A DNA stretch of 37,710 nucleotides from positions 46,445 through 84,154 of the forward strand of contig NZ_LMRV01000038.1 of NCBI RefSeq assembly GCF_001428245.1. Reading direction: 5' to 3'. A program made the position numbers and the translations under genes. Source of the stretch: Paenibacillus sp. Soil522 (GTDB taxonomy: Bacteria; Bacillota; Bacilli; Paenibacillales; Paenibacillaceae). The notes beneath the pieces are model-generated. The model did no database searches and was not told the DNA's origin. It was given only the letters and a program-made list of their open reading frames with translations. Below are positions 9,482-17,935 of the stretch, in pieces; the stretch's first letter is position 1; every line of letters starts with the position of its first letter.

Positions 9482-10381
9482 ATGACGAAGTCCTTGATCA
9501 TCTCAGGCGCCACTGGCTATTTTGGAGCGATCGCATGTGATTTTTTTGCTTCAAACGGATGGACGGTAATTCGGGCAATGCGTCGCGAGAACGCAAATAT
9601 CTTTTTTGATTTGAACAGTCCTGAATCGATAGCCAATATGCGGATTTCAGATAAGGTGGATTTGTTTATACACGCTGCAGCCGCAAATAAAGAGAGCTGT
9701 CTTGCGCATCCATATCGCAGTATCGCACAAAATATACTTGGTACTAAGGCAGCGTTAGATTTTTGCGTAGCCAATCGGATCGAGCATTTCGTATATTTGT
9801 CCACATTAAATGTGTTCGGCCATCCTGAAGGTCACATTCATGAATTGTCATCTCCATTCCCCGAAGATGACTACGGAATCAGCCATCTTCAAGCAGAAGA
9901 GTATGTCCGCATTTATACGAATCAAGGGAAAATTAAGGGAATGGTCATACGTCCCAGTACCTTTATCGGCGTCCCGCAGGATATGATCGCCTTTAACCGA
10001 TGGAGCCTTGTACCCTTCTCTTTCTGCAGACAGGCGGTTATGTTTGGAGAAATTGTGTTGGAAACCTCGGGGTTGCAGCAAAGAAATTTTGTATCGGTTT
10101 TCGACATTTGCAAAGTAATCAATCACTCTTTCTCCAGGATGCAAGATTTTCCTCTCTTACATGTTTATGGACCCGACACGCTTACCATTAGAGAAGTTGC
10201 CGAACTTGTCCAAGCGGTTATGGATAGAGGCTTCAAAAAAAGAATTCGACTGGTAATCCCGGACGGGACAAATAATGAAAAAGTATTATATTTTCAAAGT
10301 TTGTTCCTGAAAGATATTTACCAGCCTACCGGTACTGTTGAAGAGCATATGGTGGATTTATCTAAAATAATAGTTTCATAG
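9482..10381 (+). CDS. SDR epimerase/reductase, candidate C4 reductase of a CDP-3,6-dideoxyhexose
   Basis: The 299-residue protein has an NAD(P)-binding start (SLIISGATGYFGAIACDF), FIHAAAANKESC, YLSTLNVFG, and the catalytic tyrosine region DDYGISHLQAEEY. In extended SDRs the motif is Y-x-x-x-K; here the lysine position holds His, which is unusual. By position, directly after rfbH-rfbF-rfbG and with no gap, it is the natural candidate for the last step, reducing the 4-keto group to give a paratose-, abequose- or ascarylose-type sugar. It has no ribosome binding site of its own and would depend on coupling to rfbG. The exact product is not predictable. A 10401-10419 weak hairpin follows the stop. 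Confidence 0.65.
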   Translation: MTKSLIISGATGYFGAIACDFFASNGWTVIRAMRRENANIFFDLNSPESIANMRISDKVDLFIHAAAANKESCLAHPYRSIAQNILGTKAALDFCVANRIEHFVYLSTLNVFGHPEGHIHELSSPFPEDDYGISHLQAEEYVRIYTNQGKIKGMVIRPSTFIGVPQDMIAFNRWSLVPFSFCRQAVMFGEIVLETSGLQQRNFVSVFDICKVINHSFSRMQDFPLLHVYGPDTLTIREVAELVQAVMDRGFKKRIRLVIPDGTNNEKVLYFQSLFLKDIYQPTGTVEEHMVDLSKIIVS

Positions 10382-10429
10382 TTTCCAACTAATATTAAAG
10401 AAGTTCGTCTCAAGAACTTGGAGTTTATT

Positions 10430-10600
10430 CTAAAGAAGAAGAATACCTGTTACGGATTTTATGAATTGTTGGATGTCTCGTTCCGATGTCGTTCCACTAT
10501 AAATATATTTTCTATATTTTGACTGCATCAGCAATCTCTCGTCTCTCTCAAAAAAGGCGACAGAACGAGTGCTAATACTATCATTTTTGATATCATTCAT
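10430..10600 (-). CDS. Possible small protein or C-terminal remnant, 56 aa
   Basis: Frame from ATG 10600 to TAG 10430 on the minus strand. The product has a protein-like, charged and aromatic composition with blocks SVAFFERDERLLMQSKYRK and SGTTSERDIQQFIKS. No clear ribosome binding site precedes it (only GAAAG), and it opposes the surrounding operons, so it may be the tail of a displaced gene. I do not recognise the family. Confidence 0.3.
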   Translation of the reverse strand: MNDIKNDSISTRSVAFFERDERLLMQSKYRKYIYSGTTSERDIQQFIKSVTGILLL

Positions 10601-10622
10601 CTTTCAGGTTGTTTGCCGTTCC

Positions 10623-10628
10623 TATAAT
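10623..10628 (+). promoter_or_regulatory. Possible -10 box (TATAAT) before the pse cluster
   Basis: A perfect TATAAT lies 215 bases before pseB in the only sizeable gap upstream of the cluster. No good TTGACA-like box is found 16-18 bases upstream, so this is a weak prediction. Confidence 0.25.
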
Positions 10629-10842
10629 GAAGCTTTAACATACAATGCAATTAAGGTGATTTTTATGGAAGTAAATCAGTATTTATACAAGTTTGGTGTA
10701 TGAACAGCCTTACCAATTGAAAAGAAAGGAGACTATCGTTAAATAGAAGACTATCAAGCATGTTTTATCGCAATTGTTTGGCAAATTAGGCGGGTGTCTC
10801 AGCAAATCGCTTCTCACATTTATTTTAAAGGACGAGTGCCAC

Positions 10843-11850
10843 ATGTTTTTTAAAGACAAAAATATACTAATCATTGGCGGTACCGGTACAATCGGCCGCA
10901 GCTTGTTAAAGCATATACTAATACAGCAGCCGAAGGTTGTTCGTATATTCAGCAGGGATGAATACAAGCAGTTTGAACTCTCAAACGAGCTTGGGAATCC
11001 GCAGAATGTTCGCTTTCTTATTGGGGATGTAAGGGACTATGAGAGAGTAAGCATTGCGATGCAAGAGATTGATTATGTGTTCCACGTCGCAGCAATGAAG
11101 CATGTTCCCGCATGTGAATATAACCCGTACGAGGCAGTGCTGACTAATATTGTCGGTACGAATCATGTGATCAAAGCAGCCATTGAACGAAAAGTAACGA
11201 AGGTTGTTTTTACAAGTACCGATAAGGCAATCTCACCAACGAACACATACGGCGCTACGAAGCTAACTTCAGAAAGACTGGTTGCGGTAGCAGAATTCAG
11301 TAAGGGATTGAGTAAGACGACATTCGCCATTGTGAGATTCGGCAACGTTCTCGGTTCGAGAGGGTCTGTTATTCCGTTATTTGTAAAACAAATAAAAAGA
11401 GCCAATAGAATAACGTTAACTGACCCTTCTATGAGCCGTTTTATGATGACGTTGCAACAAGCAACCGTATTAACAATCAAAGCACTTCAGCAGTCAAAAG
11501 GCGGAGAGGTATTTGTCTTGAAAATGCCAGTTATCAATTTGAAAGATTTGGCCACAGTTGTAATAGAAGAGACTTGTAATCGATTTGGTTTGAAGCCGGA
11601 GGATATGCAGGTGGATACAATCGGCATAAGGCCCGGTGAAAAAATGTTTGAAGAACTTATGACGGAAGAGGAATCCCGCTGGGCATTGGAACTGCCGGAT
11701 ATGTACATTATTCCTTCCAATTTTGTGAAGAGGCATCATTACCAGGATGCGGTTAAGGCTGCTTATGGAACCTACAGTTCCCATAATCAACAGCCTATTT
11801 CATCAGAGGAAGTAAGACGACTTGTTTCTGAAATAAATTTGTTCGAATGA
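10843..11850 (+). CDS. pseB: UDP-GlcNAc 4,6-dehydratase (PseB/FlaA1 type)
   Basis: ATG 10843 after AAAGGA gives 335 residues beginning MFFKDKNILIIGGTGTIG; a longer frame from 10774 has no site. Diagnostic blocks are FSRDEYKQFEL, FHVAAMKHVPACEYNP, the catalytic TSTDKAISPTNTYGATK (Asp-Lys and Tyr as in FlaA1/PseB), RFGNVLGSRGSVIP and IRPGEKMFEEL. The enzyme starts pseudaminic acid synthesis by converting UDP-GlcNAc to the 4-keto-6-deoxy-L-arabino sugar. In Bacillus thuringiensis this step is shared by two SDR proteins (Pen and Pal), and here too a second SDR follows 8 bases downstream. It is the only PseB in the window, so both pse modules would rely on it. Confidence 0.88.
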   Translation: MFFKDKNILIIGGTGTIGRSLLKHILIQQPKVVRIFSRDEYKQFELSNELGNPQNVRFLIGDVRDYERVSIAMQEIDYVFHVAAMKHVPACEYNPYEAVLTNIVGTNHVIKAAIERKVTKVVFTSTDKAISPTNTYGATKLTSERLVAVAEFSKGLSKTTFAIVRFGNVLGSRGSVIPLFVKQIKRANRITLTDPSMSRFMMTLQQATVLTIKALQQSKGGEVFVLKMPVINLKDLATVVIEETCNRFGLKPEDMQVDTIGIRPGEKMFEELMTEEESRWALELPDMYIIPSNFVKRHHYQDAVKAAYGTYSSHNQQPISSEEVRRLVSEINLFE

Positions 11851-11858
11851 AAGGGTGA

Positions 11859-12809
11859 ATGCATTTGAGGATTTTGATTACAGGTGGCGCGGGATTTATT
11901 GGTCGATGGGTGGTACAACGTCTGCTGGAAGATGGGCATCAGGTTTGGATACTTGATAATCTTTCCAACGGCCGACTTGAAAATATCAAAGAATTTGAGG
12001 GAAAGAAAAATCTGATGGAAGTTATAATTGGGGATATTAAAGATCAAGCTTTGCTAAACGAATTATTTCTTAAACAATTTGATATATGCTACCATCTGGG
12101 CGCAAGCATCAACGTTCAGGAGAGCATCGATGATCCTGCGACAACATTTGAAAACGATACGGTTGGTACTTTTCATATTTTAGAGCAGTGCCGAAAGCAC
12201 GGTGTCAAGCTTGTTTTCATGAGCACATGCATGGTGTATAACCGCGCTGTCTCTTTTAGAGGAATCATGGAAATTGATCCGATTAAGCCGGCATCACCTT
12301 ATGCAGGAGCGAAAATTGCTGCAGAAAATATGGTGTTGTCTTATCATCACTCCTTCGGTCTGCCAGTCGTTGTCATTCGTCCGTTCAATACGTATGGCCC
12401 ATTTCAAAAAACGGGCGGAGAAGGCGGTGTTATGGCCATATTCATCAAGCGTAAGCTGGAAGGGAAAACACTTGATATTTATGGAGACGGCTCTCAAACC
12501 CGTGATTTACTGTATGTGGAGGATTGCGCCCGATTCGTAGCTTGGGCAGGTTATTCTGATCGGGTAAATGGTGAGATCGTCAATGCAGGGCTTGGACGCG
12601 ACATTTCCATTAATGATCTTGCTAAACTGATTGTTAAGGACGACTCTCGTATCAATCATATCCCACATATTCATCCACAAAGCGAAATTGCAAAACTACT
12701 TTGTAATTACGATAAAGCGGAAAAGCTGCTCGGTTGGAAGCCGCAAGTTAGATTGGAAGACGGTATCTTAAAAACGGAACAGTGGATTCAATCAACTAAT
12801 CTGATCTAA
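11859..12809 (+). CDS. Extended SDR, UDP-sugar epimerase/dehydratase (GalE-like), possible partner of PseB
   Basis: The 316-residue protein has RILITGGAGFIGRWVVQRL, a GDIKD acidic turn, YHLGASINVQESI, the Ser/Thr site FMSTCMVYN and the catalytic pair SPYAGAKIAAEN (Tyr-Lys). RPFNTYGPFQ and YGDGSQTRDLLYVED are typical of UDP-sugar 4-epimerases. ATG 11859 lies only three bases after AAAGGGTG, so TTG 11865 (MRILITGG) may be the real start. Placed between pseB and pseC, it may act like the second SDR of the Bacillus thuringiensis Pen/Pal pair, or it may be an independent UDP-GlcNAc 4-epimerase. I cannot decide from sequence alone. Confidence 0.7.
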   Translation: MHLRILITGGAGFIGRWVVQRLLEDGHQVWILDNLSNGRLENIKEFEGKKNLMEVIIGDIKDQALLNELFLKQFDICYHLGASINVQESIDDPATTFENDTVGTFHILEQCRKHGVKLVFMSTCMVYNRAVSFRGIMEIDPIKPASPYAGAKIAAENMVLSYHHSFGLPVVVIRPFNTYGPFQKTGGEGGVMAIFIKRKLEGKTLDIYGDGSQTRDLLYVEDCARFVAWAGYSDRVNGEIVNAGLGRDISINDLAKLIVKDDSRINHIPHIHPQSEIAKLLCNYDKAEKLLGWKPQVRLEDGILKTEQWIQSTNLI

Positions 12810-12817
12810 GGAGAAAA

Positions 12818-13142
12818 GTGCGGATGACAGACAAAGCAATACCTGCTATTCGAGGAGGAACACCAGTACGCTCCGAATATTTATTCTATGGTAAACAGCT
12901 GCTCGACGATGCCGATGTTGAAGCGGTGATCCAAGTGCTTCGCAGCGATTTCTTGACGACAGGTCCGGTTGTTGAACGATTCGAATCGGCGATTGCCGAC
13001 TACACAGGAGCAAAATATGCGGTCGCGTTCTTCAAATGGTACCGCAGCTCTTCACGCAGCTTGCTTTGCAGCGGGAATTACGACTGGAGATGAAGTAATT
13101 ACGACACCGATGACATTCGCTGCCAGTGCGAATTGTGTTTTA
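12818..13142 (+). pseudogene. pseC: pseC remnant: frameshifted and cut off by an insertion sequence
   Basis: The frame begins with PseC residues ([33 protein letters not shown]). An extra T near 13033 (TTCTTC where TTCTCA would fit) shifts it; in the next frame the protein continues [19 protein letters not shown] and [18 protein letters not shown]. It is then cut exactly at the left end of the insertion sequence at 13143, about 110 codons in, at the point where the intact pseC at 15015 reads NCILYNGG. The missing 3' part is not found after the IS. GC content is higher than that of the intact copy. This was the original aminotransferase gene of the cluster. Confidence 0.9.
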
Positions 13143-14991
13143 TAGACTCTCGGAATTAAATGAGGAATTCTAGAGACGATGCCGGAATAGCCATGAAATT
13201 ATGCTGGAAAAAATATGGAAGATGAAAACCAGTTTCATGAAAGGGCAGACTCCACCAATTTTTCAATCAGGCTTTTTAAAAATTAGGCTGCTGAAGGGCA
13301 AATCATGGATTTCTTTTTGTCCCATTCATCTTTTTGGCTCACATACCAAGCGTCCATGTGCTGGCAGATCATAATGCCGTAGAGTCGCATGTACCACATC
13401 ATCGTAGAACTATGCCTGCCGGATTCGAGCTTGTAGTCGATCTTCTCACGCTTGTTAGAACGTTCAATGGATGAGCGGCGTTTGTAAGTCAGCTTCCACT
13501 TTTCCGAATCGCGAGGCGTTTTCGTAAACAGTCTAGGGTCATCCTTGGTTTTCGTGTAGAAGGTACGACCATACTTGGCTGTAGAGCAACCACAAGCCGG
13601 TGTACATCTCCACTTGCGACGATGGAGCTTGTAATCCGTCCCATTAGGCTTCATAGGATTTCCGTTTGGATAAATCGGAATTCCTGTGGGTGAAATCTGT
13701 ATATCGCTTGCGGTTGTGCTGGTTATGTTCTTCTTGGAGCGAACATTCAAATCAATGAAGGCTTCCATGCCTTGATGTTCAAGAAGAAGATAGATGGATT
13801 CCGCATCATGCGCGGCGTCGAGAAGCATGTTATCGACCGTGCCCAAGGTGAAACGTTGCTTGAATTCGACTGTGCTCATGACCAAACTGACCGCATCGTG
13901 CCGGGAAGCAGGATGCAGTCTGGGGTATAAGGGTAAATCGTGTTTGCTGTCCGCCGCTGAGATCATGTACAGGTGGTAGCCGTTAAAGTACCGCTCTCTG
14001 GCGCTATCCCAGCCCGAGTTGCAGTCGGGCTGGGAGTAAAGACGATGATGGTTGCAATCAGCTATACCGTGGGCGCGACAATCGCAAGTGGGTTTGCTTC
14101 GGGGATAGGCGGATGTGACGACTGGCGTACCGTCGCCGGCTGCGCTAATCGCCGACATATCCCCGAGCAACCCGAACTGTGCAGATACAGCAACAATCTG
14201 CGATTGAAAGAAATGAAACAAAAGATCAGCAGGTAAAGCAGCTTGTTTGTCGGCATGACGCATCATCCATTTAACCAAACGTTCAACTCTTCCTGGCGTC
14301 GTGGGCGCTTTCTCGCCCTTCTTGCCTTTCTTTTTGCCCTTGCGTTTGCGCTGAAGCATAGGCCTCAAATTGCGATCGACTGCTGGCCTGGCCAGAGGCG
14401 ATCGAAGAAGTCATAGAACGTGCCTACGCCGGGAAGATCCGTTAGAGAGAAGCCACTCAAGATCGCATAGACAGGTGTACGCTTTAACTCATTGACCCAT
14501 TCGGTGATGCCCATCGACGGATTGGTTAGAGGAAGAATCAGGTAAGAGCGGAATAGCGATGCGGGATCACGAGGCTCCGGCCCTTGATCGGAGTATTCAT
14601 CCATAAGCAAGGTAGTGATGGCAGATAAATCGGTCATCCAAAGCTTCACAGCCAAAGGCCAATCCTTGTTGATGAGGACAATACCGGGACCGATAGAGGT
14701 ATGAAAATGATGAAGAACAAAAGATTGGTAATCAGAATGAGGAATGAAAGAAGGCTTCAAAAGGGAACACGCTCCAATCGTGAGTAGTAAGGGGCATACC
14801 CTTCTCGCGATTTTGCGAAATTTGAGAAAAGTCAAGTGTTTTCTGAGGAAATCGCCAAAAAATTCTAGAATATTTCCCATAATGAAAAATGGGATTAATT
14901 GAAAAATCCCCCTACCCAAGTAGGAGGATGCTAATAAAGATGGTTCGGGGAAACCCTTGTCCCATCTGCCTCGGCGAATGCTGAGAGTCTA
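13143..14991 (-). mobile_element. Insertion sequence, about 1.85 kb, with 15-bp imperfect terminal repeats
   Basis: The left end TAGACTCTCGGAATT (13143) and the inverted right end TAGACTCTCAGCATT (14991-14977) match at 13 of 15 positions. The element interrupts pseC codons at the left and abuts the ribosome binding site of the intact pseC at the right. No clear target duplication is seen, as expected if the flanks come from different copies. It holds one broken DDE transposase on the minus strand. Family assignment is uncertain (IS4/IS1182-like). Confidence 0.8.
13283..14919 (-). pseudogene. DDE transposase broken by a 5-bp duplication
   Basis: Two overlapping frames, 14919-14365 (YFYDFFDRLW region at the end) and 14368-13283, form one transposase. 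At 14384-14393 the sequence TGGCC is doubled; removing one copy joins FYDFFDRLWPAVDRN to LRPMLQRKRKGKKKG in a single frame of about 540 residues. The second part contains the blocks DSARERYFNGYHLYMISA, LYPRLHPASRHDA and KRRSSIERSNKREK, which look like a DDE transposase core and C-terminal region. The lesion means the element cannot move on its own. The exact start is unclear (ATG near 14881 is likely). Confidence 0.75.
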
Positions 14992-15014
14992 TTATTATTA
15001 AAGGGAGTATATCA

Positions 15015-16235
15015 ATGGATAAAGAAAACAGATGGAGCCAATTGGCTATTCATGGTGGACGGCCAGTCAGGAATGACTTTCTTCCATATGGAAGGCAATG
15101 GTTGGAAGAGGACGACATTGAAGCCGTTGTGAATGTCTTAAAAAGTGATTATCTAACAACAGGCCCTAAAATTAGTGAATTTGAGAGTAAGTTAGCTGAA
15201 ACTGTCGGTGCAAAATTTGCAGTAGCTTTTTCTAATGGAACTGCTGCTTTACACGCTGCTTGTTTTGTTGCCGGTATAAAGATTGGTGATGAAGTGATTA
15301 CTACCCCGATGACCTTCGCTGCAAGTGCAAATTGTATCCTTTACAATGGAGGAATACCAGTTTTTGCTGATATTGATTCCAAAACTTATAATATCCACCC
15401 TGATGCAGTACGTAAAGCGGTGAATGAAAAAACAAAAGCTATTATTCCTGTCCATTTCACTGGGCAACCAGTAGATCTTGATCCAATATTGAAAATTGCT
15501 AAAGAGCGGGGAGTGGTTGTCATTGAGGATGCAGCTCATGCTTTAGGGGCGAGCTATAAAAAAAAGAAGATCGGGTCAATAAGCGACATGACGATGTTCA
15601 GCTTTCATCCGGTTAAACATATAACAACCGGGGAAGGTGGAATCATTACAACTAACAGTGAAGAATATTATGACAAGCTTGTACAATTCAGGACACACGG
15701 CATCATACGCGAACCTTACAAACTTAATGAAAACCAGGGGCCATGGTACTATGAAATGCATAATTTGGGATTTAATTACCGAATGACGGATATTCAAGCG
15801 GGACTCGGATTGAGCCAATTAACAAAGATTGACCGATTTTTGGAACGAAGAAAACGTATTGTATCTATATATAACGAAGCATTTAAAAGCATGGAACCTT
15901 ATATTCGGTTACCATATCAAATGGCGCACGGGGTTTCCAGTTGTCACCTATATATCCTTCATTTTGATACAAAAAAATTGAATGTAGGGAGAAATGAAAT
16001 CTACAAAGCACTGCTTAGTGAAAATATCGGGGTTAATGTTCATTATATTCCTGTCCATTTGCATCCTTACTATCAGTCATTAGGCTTCAAAAGGGGCCTA
16101 TGCCCAGTAGCTGAAAAGGTATATGAAGAGATCATTACCATTCCCTTATTTGCAAAAATGACAGAAGAAGATGCCCAGGATGTCATTACTGCTATCCGGA
16201 AGGTTCTCTGTTATTATTCATCAAAGGAATTTTGA
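15015..16235 (+). CDS. pseC: UDP-4-amino-4,6-dideoxy-L-AltNAc transaminase
   Basis: This 406-residue DegT-type aminotransferase shows all PseC landmarks: [72 protein letters not shown] and the PLP lysine in FSFHPVKHITTGEGG. GFNYRMTDIQAGLGLSQL completes the family pattern. It transfers an amino group from glutamate to the 4-keto sugar made by PseB. ATG 15015 follows AAAGGGAG. It is clearly more AT-rich than the broken pseC at 12818 and differs in many residues, so it is a replacement copy rather than the same gene rejoined. pseG follows with a slight gap or overlap. Confidence 0.92.
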   Translation: MDKENRWSQLAIHGGRPVRNDFLPYGRQWLEEDDIEAVVNVLKSDYLTTGPKISEFESKLAETVGAKFAVAFSNGTAALHAACFVAGIKIGDEVITTPMTFAASANCILYNGGIPVFADIDSKTYNIHPDAVRKAVNEKTKAIIPVHFTGQPVDLDPILKIAKERGVVVIEDAAHALGASYKKKKIGSISDMTMFSFHPVKHITTGEGGIITTNSEEYYDKLVQFRTHGIIREPYKLNENQGPWYYEMHNLGFNYRMTDIQAGLGLSQLTKIDRFLERRKRIVSIYNEAFKSMEPYIRLPYQMAHGVSSCHLYILHFDTKKLNVGRNEIYKALLSENIGVNVHYIPVHLHPYYQSLGFKRGLCPVAEKVYEEIITIPLFAKMTEEDAQDVITAIRKVLCYYSSKEF

Positions 16236-16237
16236 CG

Positions 16238-17329
16238 ATGAATTGTCTATTTCGAGTTGACTCTTCCATTCAAATCGGAACGGGGCATGTGATGCGTTGC
16301 CTAACGCTAGCTGATGAATTGAGCCGAAGAGGGGCTAAAGTTTCGTTTGTTTGCCGTACATTTCATTCCAATATTTGTGTAATTATTGAGAATAAAGGTT
16401 ATTTTGTTCATCGATTGACATGGGTGTCACCTACAGAAAAATTAGACGAAAATATGAATCATAAACACGCTGACTGGCTGAGTTGCCGATGGAAAGATGA
16501 TGCAGAACTTACCGCAACAATCATAGCAAAAATTGGTGAAACAATCGATTGGTTGATTGTGGATCATTATTCATTGGATATTGATTGGGAAAAACACGTT
16601 AGGCCATTTGTAAATAAAATTATGGTTATTGACGACTTGGCTAATAGAAAGCATGACTGTGATATATTATTAGATCAAAATCTATATAAGAATTTGAATT
16701 CGCGTTACAATCATTTAGTACCTGAAAGTTGCATTAAATTGTTAGGTCTTGATTTTTGTTTGTTAAGACCTGAATTTCTTAATAAGAGACCAGAGTTAGT
16801 AGAGAAGGAAGGGAAGATAAGAACAATTTTAGTTTGTTTTGGTGGAACTGATCCAACAAATGAGACGCAAAAGGTACTGGAAGCAATTAATCAATCGAAT
16901 CGAACAAATATTCTAATATATGTAATTATTGGTATCAATAATCCAAATGCCCAGAAGATTAAAAAAATTTGTTCAAATATCCCAAATACTAAACTTTTTA
17001 TTCAGGTATCTAAGATGGCGGATATGTTTGCAAGGGCAGATCTTGCCATCTGTAGTTCGGGCACAATTACTTGGGAAAGGTTATGCTTAGGGCTTCCTGC
17101 TGTTACTATTGCTGTAGCGGAAAACCAGGTTGAAATTGCCAAAACGACTTCAGAATTAGGAATTGACCTTTACCTTGGAATCTCAGAGAATGTCCAGGTT
17201 AAACATATCGTGGAAGGTATTGAGGCTTATAGCTCAAATCCTCATCGCTTAGTTACATCTAGCCAAAGAGCTCAAACACTAGTGAAAGGTGATGGGGTTC
17301 AAAAAGTTGCATCATTTATTAAAAATTAA
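16238..17329 (+). CDS. pseG: UDP-2,4-diacylamido-trideoxy-altropyranose hydrolase
   Basis: The product (363 aa from ATG 16238) begins MNCLFRVDSSIQIGTGHVMRC, the PseG/SpsG signature with the catalytic His in GTGHVMRC. Later blocks are LIVDHYSLD, MVIDDLANRKHDCDILLDQN, LVCFGGTDPTNETQK and the GT-B-like end CSSGTITWERLCLGLPAVTI. PseG removes UDP before the synthase step. A TTG at 16232 is an alternative start, but family members begin at the equivalent of MNCLFRVD. AAAGGA lies about 10 bases upstream. It is the intact partner of the frameshifted pseG at 26877. Confidence 0.9.
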   Translation: MNCLFRVDSSIQIGTGHVMRCLTLADELSRRGAKVSFVCRTFHSNICVIIENKGYFVHRLTWVSPTEKLDENMNHKHADWLSCRWKDDAELTATIIAKIGETIDWLIVDHYSLDIDWEKHVRPFVNKIMVIDDLANRKHDCDILLDQNLYKNLNSRYNHLVPESCIKLLGLDFCLLRPEFLNKRPELVEKEGKIRTILVCFGGTDPTNETQKVLEAINQSNRTNILIYVIIGINNPNAQKIKKICSNIPNTKLFIQVSKMADMFARADLAICSSGTITWERLCLGLPAVTIAVAENQVEIAKTTSELGIDLYLGISENVQVKHIVEGIEAYSSNPHRLVTSSQRAQTLVKGDGVQKVASFIKN

Positions 17330-17343
17330 ACAGGGGGAATTTG

Positions 17344-17919
17344 ATGAAAATTTTGTTTCTTGGACCACAGCGACCACATTTGATTGATTTTATCAAATCT
17401 TTTAATGATGAAGTGATTCATATAGAGTCCTCTTTGATTGAACGACCAGAGATATTGAACTATACCGATTTTATTTTAAGCTATGGATATCAGCACATTA
17501 TAAAAAAGGAAATTGTAGCCCGTTTTCCTAAAAAAATTATCAATCTTCATATTTCATACTTACCTTGGAATAGAGGTACCGATCCAAACCTTTGGAGTTT
17601 TTTAGAGAATACCCCGAAGGGCGTAACCATTCATTTTATCGATGAAGGCCTTGATACAGGAGAGATTTTAGCTCAAGAAAGAGTGACTTTTGATACGAAG
17701 GAAACTTTACTTACAAGTTACGAATATTTAACTAAGAGAATTGAGAAACTATTTTGTAGGATATGGCCCGATGTTCGTAATGGTACAATAAAATCTTATC
17801 CGCAACCGCCGGGAGGGAGTTTTCACCGTTCCCAAGATCGCGCACAGTATGAGTATTTACTTATCAAAGGTTGGGATACCTCTGTTTCTGAATTATCCGG
17901 GAAGGCTCATAAATATTGA
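17344..17919 (+). CDS. Sugar N-formyltransferase, in the place of PseH
   Basis: The 191-residue protein resembles methionyl-tRNA/sugar formyltransferases: YGYQHIIKKEIVARFPKK, the folate-site block NLHISYLPWNRGTDPNLW with the Asn-x-His catalytic pair, and IHFIDEGLDTGEIL with the conserved Asp. These use N10-formyltetrahydrofolate. In pse clusters the N4 amino group is normally acylated by PseH; here the formyltransferase sits between pseG and pseI, so formylation of the 4-amino sugar, giving a 7-N-formyl pseudaminic acid, is the simplest reading. N-formylated pseudaminic acids are known from some bacterial glycans. ATG 17344 follows AGGGGGAA; TTG 17341 is an alternative. Confidence 0.78.
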   Translation: MKILFLGPQRPHLIDFIKSFNDEVIHIESSLIERPEILNYTDFILSYGYQHIIKKEIVARFPKKIINLHISYLPWNRGTDPNLWSFLENTPKGVTIHFIDEGLDTGEILAQERVTFDTKETLLTSYEYLTKRIEKLFCRIWPDVRNGTIKSYPQPPGGSFHRSQDRAQYEYLLIKGWDTSVSELSGKAHKY

Positions 17920-17935
17920 TTAGGGAGGGTATTTA

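Larger units (their letters stand above)
10382..10842. other. Intergenic region with gene scraps and a possible promoter
   Basis: This 461-base AT-rich gap separates the rfb operon from the pse cluster. A 6-bp hairpin (AAGTTC 10401-10406, GAACTT 10414-10419) lacks a good T tract. The minus strand holds a 56-codon frame (listed separately). On the plus strand a short in-frame scrap ending at about 10701 (MEVNQYLYKFGV, then stop) looks like the end of a lost gene. Ribosome-binding AAAGGA for pseB lies at the far end. Confidence 0.5.
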
